Part shown: one piece after another, positions 30,051 to 38,469 of the stretch
Numbering within the stretch: position 1 is the first letter of the stretch
How the letters are laid out: each line of letters starts with the position of its first letter
Origin: Magnetovibrio sp.
GTDB lineage: Bacteria; Pseudomonadota; Alphaproteobacteria; Rhodospirillales_A; JABHCV01
Direction of reading: 5' to 3'
Assembly (NCBI GenBank): GCA_002717285.1
Contig: PBDF01000009.1
Span: forward strand, 23,648-87,647
DNA length: 64,000 nt
Made by a program: the position numbers and the translations under genes
The notes under the pieces: model-generated
The model's input: the letters and a program-made list of their open reading frames with translations, nothing else
Told to the model about the DNA's origin: nothing
The model's database searches: none

Positions 30051-30848
30051 ATGTCTAAATTATGCAGCACCGTATACGAGGGAAGAGTATTTCACCAAAG
30101 ACTCCGTCCAACAAAACACCGCCTATCCTACAAAGTCTTTAGTTTATTACTTGACCTTGATGAATTACCTGACCTTCATTATCGATTGAAGTTATTTAGC
30201 TACAATCAATTCAATCTGTTCTCTTTTTGGGATAAAGATTTCGGCTCAGGCATTGAAGAGCCACTCGTCCAGTATGTTCGTAAAATTCTTTGCAAATTTG
30301 GTTACAACCTGTCCAATGGCTCAATTAAATTATTATGTTACCCTCGGATCTTCGGATATGTTTTTAATCCACTAAGTGTATACTACTGTTATGATTCCTC
30401 AAATATACTCAGAGTGATCATTTGTGAGGTCAGTAATACCTTCAACGAGCGACACAGCTATTTTATTAAAGTTGGACACAAAGAGGGCCAAAATAAAGTT
30501 TTCTCCTGCAAAAAAAAATTTTATGTGTCACCTTTCATGGACATGGAGTCAACCTACCATTTTCATATCTCCCCGCCAAGTGACCGACTGACGGTATTTA
30601 TTGATCAACATGATGATAAAGGACCATTGTTGAAAGCTAGTTTTTCAGGATTCTCAGAAGATCTATCTGATAAAACACTATTTTATCTCTTACTAAAATA
30701 CCCTTTAATGACTGTCAAAGTAATTGGCGGTATACACTGGGAGGCAATAAGACTATGGAATAAGGGATTAAAAATATTTAGCCGACCCGTTCCACCTCAG
30801 GAACCAATCACCCTTGTAAATAAACATTTAACAAAAACTAAAAAATGA
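30051..30848 (+). CDS. DUF1365 family protein
   Basis: Member of DUF1365, almost always found with the FAD oxidoreductase and cyclopropane-synthase-like genes. The 265 residues include the signatures YEGRVFHQRLRPTKHRLSYKVF near the start, CYPRIFGYVFNPLSVYYCYD near 104, EVSNTFNERHSYF near 130, and a C-terminal KYPLMTVKVIGGIHWEA. I use the ATG one base after the previous stop, with AAGGAAG nine bases upstream; the frame is open further but overlaps the previous gene. Biochemical role is not firmly known; a part in fatty acid modification is inferred from context. Confidence 0.85.
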   Translation: MSKLCSTVYEGRVFHQRLRPTKHRLSYKVFSLLLDLDELPDLHYRLKLFSYNQFNLFSFWDKDFGSGIEEPLVQYVRKILCKFGYNLSNGSIKLLCYPRIFGYVFNPLSVYYCYDSSNILRVIICEVSNTFNERHSYFIKVGHKEGQNKVFSCKKKFYVSPFMDMESTYHFHISPPSDRLTVFIDQHDDKGPLLKASFSGFSEDLSDKTLFYLLLKYPLMTVKVIGGIHWEAIRLWNKGLKIFSRPVPPQEPITLVNKHLTKTKK

Positions 30849-32074
30849 CTGATAACTATGTTGACTTCCACTTGAAAAAAGAACTTCCTGGCAAAAAAAA
30901 GTTATGGCTCAAGATGTTTCCTAAATATTTCTCTGACATCAAAGGTGGTCAGCTAACACTGATACTGCCAGACGGTGATGTGGCTAAGTTTGGGCAGGGG
31001 AAAGCTGGTAGTCTTCAAGCTTTGATCAAGTTAAATTCATACCGACCTCTCTCAATCCTTTTTGCAAAGGGTGATTTAGCCTTTGCAGAGTCCTATTTAA
31101 AAGGTGAATGGGAAAGCCCTGATTTAACAGCTCTGTTTGAGTTTGGTCTTGTTATGGAGACCAAATTAAAAATAAGTTCATCTAATAGCCTAGTTTTAAA
31201 AATAATAAATCGTTTGCTACATGTTTTGAATCGCAACTCTAAAAATGGCTCCCGCCGCAATATTGCTTTTCATTATGATCTTGGAAACAACTTTTACAAA
31301 CATTGGCTAGATAAAACAATGACTTATTCCTCTGCGCTTTTCAATAGCCCCACAGAAAGCTTGGAACAGGCACAACTGAATAAATATAGTGCCATTGAAG
31401 AATTACTTGATGCCACTAAAAAAGACCGAATTTTAGAAATTGGATGTGGCTGGGGTGGCTTTTCGGAATATATTGTAAAATCAAAAGGGTCGAGAATTGA
31501 AGGCCTGACACTCTCAAAACAGCAACTTGAATTCGCTAACTCACGGTACAAAAACCTAGGGATCGCAGAGCATGCTTCAGCTTCTTATACAGATTATAGA
31601 GATAGCAAAGGGCAATATGATAAGATTGTATCAATAGAGATGTTTGAGGCTGTTGGAGAAGATAACTGGGACATCTACTTTAAAACAATTCATGATAGAC
31701 TGGTACCGAGTGGAACAGCTGTACTCCAAATAATAACAATCGATAATGAGCGTTTTCATTCTTACAGAAAGAATACAGATTTCATCCAACGTTATATTTT
31801 CCCTGGTGGGATGTTACCAAGCTTGGAAGCCTTGCAAAGAGCGATATCAAGAAATAATTTAAAGATTCAATACACAAATTTTTTTGGGACATCCTATGCG
31901 CGAACTTGCGCTATGTGGAATGAACGGTTTCAAACCGCATGGCCCGAAATAGAGAATCTCGGGTATTCAAAACGCTTTAAGCGTATGTGGGAATATTATC
32001 TATCTTACTGTGAAGCGGGTTTTAAAGCAGGGAGTATTAATGTTGGCTTATACAAAGTTACAAAAGCTGCATAG
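30845..32074 (+). CDS. cyclopropane-fatty-acid synthase family methyltransferase
   Basis: AdoMet-dependent enzyme acting on double bases of phospholipid acyl chains. The 409 residues have the family order: an N-terminal lipid-binding part, NIAFHYDLGNNFYKHWLD near 138, the AdoMet motif ILEIGCGWGGFSEYI near 198, and FIQRYIFPGGMLPSLE near 316. In the RpoE-ChrR regulon of Rhodobacter the equivalent enzymes make cyclopropane or 11-methyl fatty acids (CfaA / UfaM). Which product is made here cannot be told from sequence. Its ATG overlaps the DUF1365 stop as ATGA. Confidence 0.9.
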   Translation: MTDNYVDFHLKKELPGKKKLWLKMFPKYFSDIKGGQLTLILPDGDVAKFGQGKAGSLQALIKLNSYRPLSILFAKGDLAFAESYLKGEWESPDLTALFEFGLVMETKLKISSSNSLVLKIINRLLHVLNRNSKNGSRRNIAFHYDLGNNFYKHWLDKTMTYSSALFNSPTESLEQAQLNKYSAIEELLDATKKDRILEIGCGWGGFSEYIVKSKGSRIEGLTLSKQQLEFANSRYKNLGIAEHASASYTDYRDSKGQYDKIVSIEMFEAVGEDNWDIYFKTIHDRLVPSGTAVLQIITIDNERFHSYRKNTDFIQRYIFPGGMLPSLEALQRAISRNNLKIQYTNFFGTSYARTCAMWNERFQTAWPEIENLGYSKRFKRMWEYYLSYCEAGFKAGSINVGLYKVTKAA

Positions 32075-33353
32075 ATATCTTTACGCTCTACCTGCTTTTG
32101 TTTTAGCACTACCCACAATTCCAGTTTTCATATTATTGCCAACTTTTTACGCTGAAACAATGGGTCTTGGATTAGCTACAGTAGGTGCAATATTCTTTGG
32201 CCTCCGACTTCTAGATGTAATTAGTGACCCTATACTTGGCTATATCTCTGACCAAGTTCCTTCGCAGTATGGAAGACGCAAATTACCAATGGCAATTGGC
32301 GCAGTCATCGGAGCTCCAGCATTAATAATGCTATTCTCTCCAACTCCCGGTGTTTCTCAGACCTATTTAATAGGCTGGGGTGCATTACTCTATTTGGCTT
32401 GGACCGCTGTACAAATCCCTTACATTGCCTGGGCTGTTGAACTTGAGAATGACTATGTTGCACGTGCTGACCTCAATGGCTTTAGAGAAGGTGCTGGTTT
32501 ACTGGGCATTATGGCAACAGGGGCTGCCGGCGTTTTACTAGTTTCGTATGCAGAACAACAGCGATTTCAAGTTTTATCTTGGGTGACAATTTTGTCGGGA
32601 ATTTTTGCTTTTTTTTTAGCACTTCGGTTTGTTCCCAACGGGCGATCCGTCAGTGGCAACCAATCAAAAAGGTTATCTTTTCCCTGGCAGAACCGGCTTT
32701 TTTTAAGAGTTTTGACTGCGTGGTTCATCAATGGCCTAGCTAATGGACTTCCAGCTGTTTGCCTACCTTTATTCATGTCTCATATTTTGGATGCTTCAGA
32801 TCAAGACCAGGCTGCATTACTGTTCATTTATTTTTTGTTCGCAGTAATTGGAATACCGATCTGGGTCTGGCTTTCAAGAATTCTTGCCAAACACACGGTT
32901 TGGTGCATGTCAATGACACTAGCCTGCGTTGTATTTTTGACAGTTCCCCTATTAAGTGCAGGAGACATATTCGCATTTGGACTTATTTGCGCTCTTACTG
33001 GACTTGCGTTAGGTAGTGATTTGACATTACCACCAGCAATACAGGCCGATTGTGCAGATTGGGATTGTTTAAGATTTCAGAAAGAACGCACCGGAACGTT
33101 GTTTGCTTATTGGAGTATGTCTACTAAACTTGCACTCGGCCTTGCTGTGGGAATTGCATTTCCAGTTCTATCATGGGTAGGGTTGGATGATCAAACTCAG
33201 ACCGCCTCAATTCAATCAAAGACAACGCTCATAGTGATCTACGCTATAATTCCCATCGTATTCAAATCAATAGCTATCATGTTAATGAAAAATTTTCCCC
33301 TCGGATTAAAGCAACATCAAGCCATAAGTCATCGCTTAGAAAGCAGAATATGA
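32040..33353 (+). CDS. MFS transporter, GPH-like
   Basis: Twelve-helix carrier of the glycoside-pentoside-hexuronide-like major facilitator group. Visible family marks are RLLDVISDPILGYISDQVPSQYGRRKLPM near 58-86 and the helix-rich remainder. Similar transporters are part of this operon type in other bacteria; the cargo is unknown and a lipid or lipid-precursor role is only suggested by neighbours. I use the ATG with AGGGAG five bases upstream, overlapping the methyltransferase by 35 bases. A start ten codons earlier is possible. Confidence 0.82.
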   Translation: MLAYTKLQKLHRYLYALPAFVLALPTIPVFILLPTFYAETMGLGLATVGAIFFGLRLLDVISDPILGYISDQVPSQYGRRKLPMAIGAVIGAPALIMLFSPTPGVSQTYLIGWGALLYLAWTAVQIPYIAWAVELENDYVARADLNGFREGAGLLGIMATGAAGVLLVSYAEQQRFQVLSWVTILSGIFAFFLALRFVPNGRSVSGNQSKRLSFPWQNRLFLRVLTAWFINGLANGLPAVCLPLFMSHILDASDQDQAALLFIYFLFAVIGIPIWVWLSRILAKHTVWCMSMTLACVVFLTVPLLSAGDIFAFGLICALTGLALGSDLTLPPAIQADCADWDCLRFQKERTGTLFAYWSMSTKLALGLAVGIAFPVLSWVGLDDQTQTASIQSKTTLIVIYAIIPIVFKSIAIMLMKNFPLGLKQHQAISHRLESRI

Positions 33354-33886
33354 AATTTTTTATTGGATCAATATTTATCACATTGTTACTGACTGGATGC
33401 AGCAGCATGAAACCGCAAAATTTCAAGGAGAGCCAACAAAAACTTAATTTGTTTGATTATTTTGAAGGCGCTACATCAGCCTGGGGAATATTTGAGGATA
33501 GATTTGGGAATATTCGCAGACAATTCCAAGTTGATATTAAAGGCACTATTGAGAATGACATACTAATATTGAATGAGAAATTTTTATATGACGATGGCGA
33601 AAAAGATCAAAGGATTTGGCGAATACGTAAAACAGGAGATCAAATTTTTGAGGGCACAGCCGATGATGTAATCGGTACTGCCAAAGGAATAGTACAAGGT
33701 AATGCCCTGCATTGGGAATATTTTTTAAACCTCAGAGTTGGAAAGAGAACTTACAAAGTACATTTCGATGATTGGATGTTTTTGCAACCCGATGGTGTAT
33801 TGATAAACAAAGCAAGATTGAGCAAATTAGGTATTGAAATTGGTAATGTAATCCTTTTTTTTAAGAAACCATCAAACGACGCCTAA
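33350..33886 (+). CDS. DUF3833 lipoprotein
   Basis: Small lipoprotein of the DUF3833 family: a signal peptide with lipobox LLTGC (Cys near 17) and a beta-rich body with FEGATSAWGIFEDRFGNIRRQF near 40 and ADDVIGTAKGIVQGNALHWEY near 103. Function unknown; the family occurs in this same fatty-acid operon in many proteobacteria. Its ATG overlaps the transporter stop as ATGA. Its 3' end overlaps the convergent NTF2-like gene by 26 bases. Confidence 0.83.
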   Translation: MKFFIGSIFITLLLTGCSSMKPQNFKESQQKLNLFDYFEGATSAWGIFEDRFGNIRRQFQVDIKGTIENDILILNEKFLYDDGEKDQRIWRIRKTGDQIFEGTADDVIGTAKGIVQGNALHWEYFLNLRVGKRTYKVHFDDWMFLQPDGVLINKARLSKLGIEIGNVILFFKKPSNDA

Positions 33887-34289
33887 TGTACCTTAGAACG
33901 GCACCAACGATCGGCAATTTTTCATAAAACTGCTCCGCTGCATCCCAATGATCAAAGTGATGGCATACCATACCACTTTCATCAAAACTGACTTCACTCA
34001 TCCCTTCCACTTTCCACTTTTTTAAACCTTTAATCTCACCCTCAAACGACCATCGCAAAAACAAAGTTCTATCACTCCAAGCACGATGAGTGACTTTAAA
34101 ATTTACATCTTTTACATCGATTAAAATTTTTTTAAGTAAGTGACGAAAAGAGTCAAGTCCGGTCAAATCATTAAATGGGTCTTGAAATTTAATATCAGCA
34201 CTAACAAAGTTCTCAAGACTCTCTATTCGTTCTAAAGACAATTCCTCAAATAGACGTATGTAAAGTTCGCTGCTATTGATTATTTTCAT
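33861..34289 (-). CDS. NTF2-like / SnoaL-like protein
   Basis: A 142-residue single-domain protein of the nuclear-transport-factor-2 fold: FVSADIKFQDPFNDLTGLDSFRHLL near 28 and a C-terminal HHFDHWDAAEQFYEKLPIVGAVLRYIRRR. The HFDHWD segment and long basic end are typical of versions next to SDR genes in this cluster type. The substrate is unknown. It overlaps the upstream SDR by 17 bases, so it is the last gene of a three-gene minus operon. Confidence 0.78.
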   Translation of the reverse strand: MKIINSSELYIRLFEELSLERIESLENFVSADIKFQDPFNDLTGLDSFRHLLKKILIDVKDVNFKVTHRAWSDRTLFLRWSFEGEIKGLKKWKVEGMSEVSFDESGMVCHHFDHWDAAEQFYEKLPIVGAVLRYIRRRLMVS

Positions 34290-35013
34290 GTTTTTCGAGC
34301 ATTTTGCGAGCTAAGTAAAAATATAATCGATAAGGCATCATTTGTAATAATTTCATACGCCAAACAAAGGCTTTAGGAATGGCAATTTCAAATTTATCAC
34401 TTTCAAGGCCGCGTCTAATCTCCAATGCTGCTTTTTCAGCACTTATTAAATGAGGCATTGAAAAATCATTTTTGTTGGTCAGAGCACTCTTTACAAAACC
34501 GGGACTAATAAGTTGTATTTTTACCGGGCTATTTTGCAATTCAGCACGAAGACTTTCACATAATGAAATTAGTGCAGCCTTGCTTGGACCATAAGCAGAC
34601 GCATTCGGTAGGCCTACATACCCTGCTAACGAACCAACAACAGCTATACTTCCTCCAATTTTTTCCATCTTTGGCAGGACTGCACGAATACAATTTATTG
34701 TACCAAAATAATTAACTTCAAAAATTTGACGATGATCATCTTGTGTACAAGCGCTTGTCAATCCAGGCCAATAATCGCCAGCATTCAGCAGCGCAAGATC
34801 AATTGGTCCTATTTTGGACTGGGCCAATAATACCTCATCTTTATTCTTTATGTCACATACCACCATGCGGATTTTTGAAGTTAGATCGCAAACCCTTTGC
34901 AGACGTTCTTTATTTCGACCAGAAATCACAACGTCCCAACCATCAGAAGAAAAAGAAAGAGCTAAGGCCTTGCCAATTCCACTACCACCACCAGTGATCC
35001 AAACAGTACTCAC
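34273..35013 (-). CDS. short-chain dehydrogenase/reductase
   Basis: NAD(P)-dependent oxidoreductase of 246 residues. The nucleotide motif is GGGSGIGKALALSF near 8, the structural motif LLNAGDYW is near 75, the catalytic Ser is in VVGSLAGYVG near 128, and YGPSKAAL near 141 holds the Tyr and Lys. The GTG start overlaps the previous stop as GTGA. The unusual C-terminal stretch WRMKLLQMMPYRLYFYLARKM suggests membrane association, consistent with a lipid substrate (inference). Confidence 0.87.
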   Translation of the reverse strand: MSTVWITGGGSGIGKALALSFSSDGWDVVISGRNKERLQRVCDLTSKIRMVVCDIKNKDEVLLAQSKIGPIDLALLNAGDYWPGLTSACTQDDHRQIFEVNYFGTINCIRAVLPKMEKIGGSIAVVGSLAGYVGLPNASAYGPSKAALISLCESLRAELQNSPVKIQLISPGFVKSALTNKNDFSMPHLISAEKAALEIRRGLESDKFEIAIPKAFVWRMKLLQMMPYRLYFYLARKMLEKHENNQ

Positions 35014-35702
35014 AGCCCAGCATCACAGGTATTACAAATGTATTCGACGGTTGAACCATCCCGCGCTTTAAATTTAAGCCTTGACCAACGTCCGTTAGAG
35101 TCGTACCAAACTGACGTACCATTTAATTCACCTGTATAATCATACCTCGTGGCCAAAATAGTGCCACCTGTGGCAGGTATGCTCTCTTTTCCTCTATCGA
35201 CTAGTTTAACTTGATCAATTCTTCCTGTAAGCGTATTTAAAACCCTGTCTCGGGTTAGCACATCCGAATTCCAATGATTTGTTGTAATTATTGGCCCACT
35301 AACCCAAAAAGTACCGGTTGGAGATATTACTTTTAATCCTTTTTTACCCATTGAAGCAGACACCTTAATTTGATCAGCGCCATCTTTTACGTTCACATCC
35401 AGATTTAACAACACCCCTCTCGACCATTTCTCTTCTGAGTTGTAATCAAATGAATAAATTGGAATACCTAGAATTTTAATTTTCAAGTTCATTTTTGACA
35501 CAACAATCAAGTCAGTCCCTTCATTCAAAAAAGTTGTGACGTGAGTGCCAACGACCTCATCATTTCTGACAACATCAAATCCTATCTTGTAATCGAATTC
35601 ATTAGTCGTTTTTGTCTGCGAATACACCGGTTTGGTAGAAATCAGACAAACAATTATAAATATTATATTATACAACTTTTTGCCCCTGATTCGTGTGTGC
35701 AC
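35010..35702 (-). CDS. exported DUF6134-like protein
   Basis: A 230-residue secreted protein: signal peptide about 1-28 ending in PVYS-Q, then a beta-rich body with DYKIGFDVVRNDEVVGTHVT near 37, TTNHWNSDVLTRDRVLNTLTGRID near 145 and RYDYTGELNGTSVWYD near 185. The end has CNTC. The resemblance to DUF6134 is from memory. The start is a GTG with no strong ribosome-binding site. It leads the minus operon with the SDR and NTF2-like genes. Confidence 0.72.
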   Translation of the reverse strand: MHTRIRGKKLYNIIFIIVCLISTKPVYSQTKTTNEFDYKIGFDVVRNDEVVGTHVTTFLNEGTDLIVVSKMNLKIKILGIPIYSFDYNSEEKWSRGVLLNLDVNVKDGADQIKVSASMGKKGLKVISPTGTFWVSGPIITTNHWNSDVLTRDRVLNTLTGRIDQVKLVDRGKESIPATGGTILATRYDYTGELNGTSVWYDSNGRWSRLKFKARDGSTVEYICNTCDAGL

Positions 35703-35802
35703 GATTACAAGGTATCTTTTTCAAGATCTCAGATGAAAATTTTAATAAATCTCTTTCATTTCGGTTTTTAAGCACAAATTTAAACCTCTTTTATCACTAG
35801 TC

Positions 35803-35832
35803 AGATCTGTTTTGATTTTTCTTACGTAGAAT
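35803..35832 (+). promoter_or_regulatory. weaker RpoE-type promoter candidate for SDR-DUF393-gpx
   Basis: AGATCT, an 18-base spacer ending in TTACG, then TAGAAT. It differs from the other three RpoE-type elements by one base at the first -35 position but keeps the spacing and the CG-TA junction. The transcription start would be about 155 bases before the SDR start codon. Confidence 0.4.
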
Positions 35833-35995
35833 TTATAATTTGGTGTTGTTAGCTAAACAATTTTTTTTAAGATAATCTCTTTTATAAGGCTTAGTTTCTT
35901 TAAACTTGCATTCCATAATTTATATGAAGTTTTAAATATAGCAAAAATGCACAAACTACAATCTAGTGAATTATCAAAAAGTTAGTTGTATTACT

Positions 35996-36754
35996 ATGAA
36001 TTCCTCTGAAAATTTAGTTTCCTTTGGTAAAGGTTTGAATGTGACTGTTTTTGGTGCCACTGGTGGAATCGGGAAGGCCTTAACACATAATCTTTCAGAA
36101 AATAAAAATACAGAACGTGTATTTGCTATATCACGATCTCCAAATAAGCAGAACAACCATAAGGTAACTTCTTTGCAAGCCGACATAGAAAATGAAAATG
36201 ACATCAAACGTGTTGCAGATTACCTCCGTTCAAACGTTGGAGAACTTCACATGGTTTTGGTTGCAACAGGCGTTTTGCATGTAAGAGATAAAATCAAACC
36301 AGAAAAGTCTTGGCGGGCTCTTGATGCTAATTCTCTAGAAACAATATTTAGGATCAATGCTTTTGGTCCTGCTTTAATTGCAAAGCATTTTTTACCTTTG
36401 CTTGCACGTAAAAGAAAATCTATTTTCGCAGCACTTTCGGCAAGGGTGGGAAGTATAGAGGATAATCACTTGGGAGGTTGGTATGCATATAGAGGATCAA
36501 AAGCTGCTCTTAATATGCTAATAAGGACACTTTCAATTGAACTTAACCGCCTCAACCCTCATGCAATTTGCGTAGGTTTACACCCTGGAACCGTTAATAC
36601 GTCTCTTTCTAAGCCATATCAGGGATCTGTCCCAAAAAAAGATCTCTTTTCAGCACAACATAGTGCTGGCTATTTACTAAATGTAGTAAATAATCTGCAA
36701 AAAGAACACTCTGGACGAATATTTGCGTGGGATGGAAAACCCATACCTTTTTAA
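35996..36754 (+). CDS. short-chain dehydrogenase, CsgA-like
   Basis: NAD(P)-binding reductase of about 252 residues: GATGGIGKALTHNL near 18, LVATGVLH near 84, and the catalytic pattern Y-R-G-S-K in YAYRGSKAALNMLIRTLS near 166. CsgA/C-factor-like SDRs are members of RpoE-ChrR regulons in other alphaproteobacteria, which fits the weak upstream promoter. I use the ATG; a GTG ten codons upstream is the alternative. Confidence 0.85.
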   Translation: MNSSENLVSFGKGLNVTVFGATGGIGKALTHNLSENKNTERVFAISRSPNKQNNHKVTSLQADIENENDIKRVADYLRSNVGELHMVLVATGVLHVRDKIKPEKSWRALDANSLETIFRINAFGPALIAKHFLPLLARKRKSIFAALSARVGSIEDNHLGGWYAYRGSKAALNMLIRTLSIELNRLNPHAICVGLHPGTVNTSLSKPYQGSVPKKDLFSAQHSAGYLLNVVNNLQKEHSGRIFAWDGKPIPF

Positions 36755-36762
36755 TAATTATA

Positions 36763-37191
36763 ATGATAATGAAATACACAGAACTAAAAGCAATTAAAGT
36801 TTTTTTTGATGGCCAATGCCCACTTTGTTGTCGGGAAATAAATTTCTATAAACAACAAGAGGGTGCAGACACCATCGATTGGATTGATATAACAAATGAT
36901 GATCTCAGCACACTACCATCCGATGTTAACCAAGATGTTGCTATGTCCAGATTTCATGTGGTCACAGCAGAAGGTAATTTAGTATCTGGCGGGAAAGCTT
37001 TTTCAAGCCTCTGGTTATCGTTGCCAAAATTTGGGTGGGCTGGGCGATTATTTAAACACGGTCTTTTCGCTTTAATTTTGGAGGTAGCATATAGGGTATT
37101 TCTTTCCTGTCGCCCTCTGCTCCAACGCATTCTGAAGCTAATATTGAGACATAATAATTGCAATCTAACAACCAATCAAATTGAGAAATGA
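36763..37191 (+). CDS. DUF393 (DCC family) thiol-disulfide protein
   Basis: Small protein with the family's N-terminal motif VFFDGQCPLCCREINFYKQ (CxxC-type redox pair near residue 22-25) and the central ADGNLVSGGKAFSSLW-like stretch (AEGNLVSGGKAFSSLWLSLP). It has a hydrophobic segment near 105-120. The start is uncertain: this ATG, one two codons later, or one 12 codons earlier inside the SDR gene. Predicted redox role is from family resemblance; it sits between the SDR and the peroxidase with a 4-base overlap to the latter. Confidence 0.82.
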   Translation: MIMKYTELKAIKVFFDGQCPLCCREINFYKQQEGADTIDWIDITNDDLSTLPSDVNQDVAMSRFHVVTAEGNLVSGGKAFSSLWLSLPKFGWAGRLFKHGLFALILEVAYRVFLSCRPLLQRILKLILRHNNCNLTTNQIEK

Positions 37192-37739
37192 TTATTCGCT
37201 TTGTTATCATATACCTGATAGTGCACATTAGTGGGGTCTCCATGGCAACAGAAATAGTAACAAAGTCCGCACATGATTTTACTTTTAAAACAATTGATGG
37301 GGAGAACTTACCGTTATCCTCATTTTCTGGAAAAGCCATTCTTATTGTAAACACGGCATCTCGTTGTGGCTTTACGAGGCAGTACTCGGCTTTACAAAGT
37401 TTATGGCAACGCTACGAAGGCAAAGGCCTCATCGTTCTTGGTGTCCCTTCTGATGACTTTGGTGGCCAGGAACCGGGAACAGAAACCGATATAAAAGAAT
37501 TCTGTAAAGTTAATTTTAATATTAGTTTCCCTCTTACAAAAAAAACTAAGGTAAAGGGCTCATTTGCGCACCCCTTTTACCGATGGGCAGCTAAAGAACT
37601 TGGGATAGTGGCAAAACCAAGATGGAATTTTCACAAATACCTAGTTGATCCAGATGGACAACTAGCCAATTGGTTCTCAACACCAACTTCACCACTATCA
37701 TCAAAAGTAATTAAAGCAATTGAGACCAATCTTCCCTAA
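37188..37739 (+). CDS. glutathione peroxidase family protein
   Basis: Thiol peroxidase that reduces lipid or organic hydroperoxides. The peroxidatic Cys60 is in NTASRCGFTRQY; the Gln of the catalytic group is in DDFGGQEPG near 100 and the Trp and Asn are in PRWNFHKYL near 150. The N-terminal 20 residues (RFVIIYLIVHISGVSMA) look like a signal peptide, so export is likely. Lipid peroxide removal fits the RpoE island. It overlaps DUF393 as ATGA. Confidence 0.92.
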   Translation: MIIRFVIIYLIVHISGVSMATEIVTKSAHDFTFKTIDGENLPLSSFSGKAILIVNTASRCGFTRQYSALQSLWQRYEGKGLIVLGVPSDDFGGQEPGTETDIKEFCKVNFNISFPLTKKTKVKGSFAHPFYRWAAKELGIVAKPRWNFHKYLVDPDGQLANWFSTPTSPLSSKVIKAIETNLP

Positions 37740-37850
37740 CAAAACCCCTTTCTTTACATACGCATATATTATATCCAATGCTTGTTTCAAAAGTGCTAAC
37801 CAGCTACATTTCGGTAGTTTTCGCAATGAAGCGCAAATAGGAAGTTAAGA

Positions 37851-38210
37851 ATGGAAAATATAAATCAATTTATATTTGAAGTTGGTGGTCATGGTGATTT
37901 ACAAACCTTAAAATTGATGGAGGATGGACAAATCGTTGTCAAACTTGGTCAAGCAAAAATCCCATGGTTCTATAAAGGTGACTTACAACATAAGCCTTCT
38001 CAAGAAAAGTGGTCTGAATTTCTTGCCAAGTTGGACGCGATCGAGGTCTGGGATTGGGAAAAATCATATCACCGTACAGACATGTGTGATGGTTCAATGT
38101 GGGAACTATACTTATCGACAGGAGACAAAAGCATCAAAAGCTATGGCTCTGGATTGTTTCCAGAAAAATTTGATGAATTTAAGGCTGCTTTGGATCAATT
38201 ACTATCTTAA
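37851..38210 (+). CDS. conserved protein of unknown function
   Basis: A 119-residue acidic, Trp-rich soluble protein. It begins after AGGAAG at a good distance from the ATG. Visible marks are IPWFYKGDLQHKPSQEKW near 43 and VWDWEKSYHRTDMCDGSMWELYLS near 66, ending in LDQLLS. It has no signal peptide, membrane helix or catalytic motif I recognise. It is about 110 bases after the peroxidase and may be an independent unit. Confidence 0.65.
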   Translation: MENINQFIFEVGGHGDLQTLKLMEDGQIVVKLGQAKIPWFYKGDLQHKPSQEKWSEFLAKLDAIEVWDWEKSYHRTDMCDGSMWELYLSTGDKSIKSYGSGLFPEKFDEFKAALDQLLS

Positions 38211-38469
38211 TAGAAAATAACTAGACCAGTTGCCCGTAAAGTATAAAACACTTAAAAATTGAAAGTTCTTGACTTCAGTCTCTGGCTTAGGCAGGGAAAA
38301 TCGGCTAAAAATTCTCTATAGAGCGAGTTTTTGTTGTGTTGTCTTGTCTTATTTGTACGATTAAAATTGTAAAGACGTTAATAGAAGTGCGAACATTAAG
38401 TACCAGCGAAATTGAAATTAATAAGTTTTGCCAAACAAATAATTTAGATTCTGGGGATTCAATTATCAA

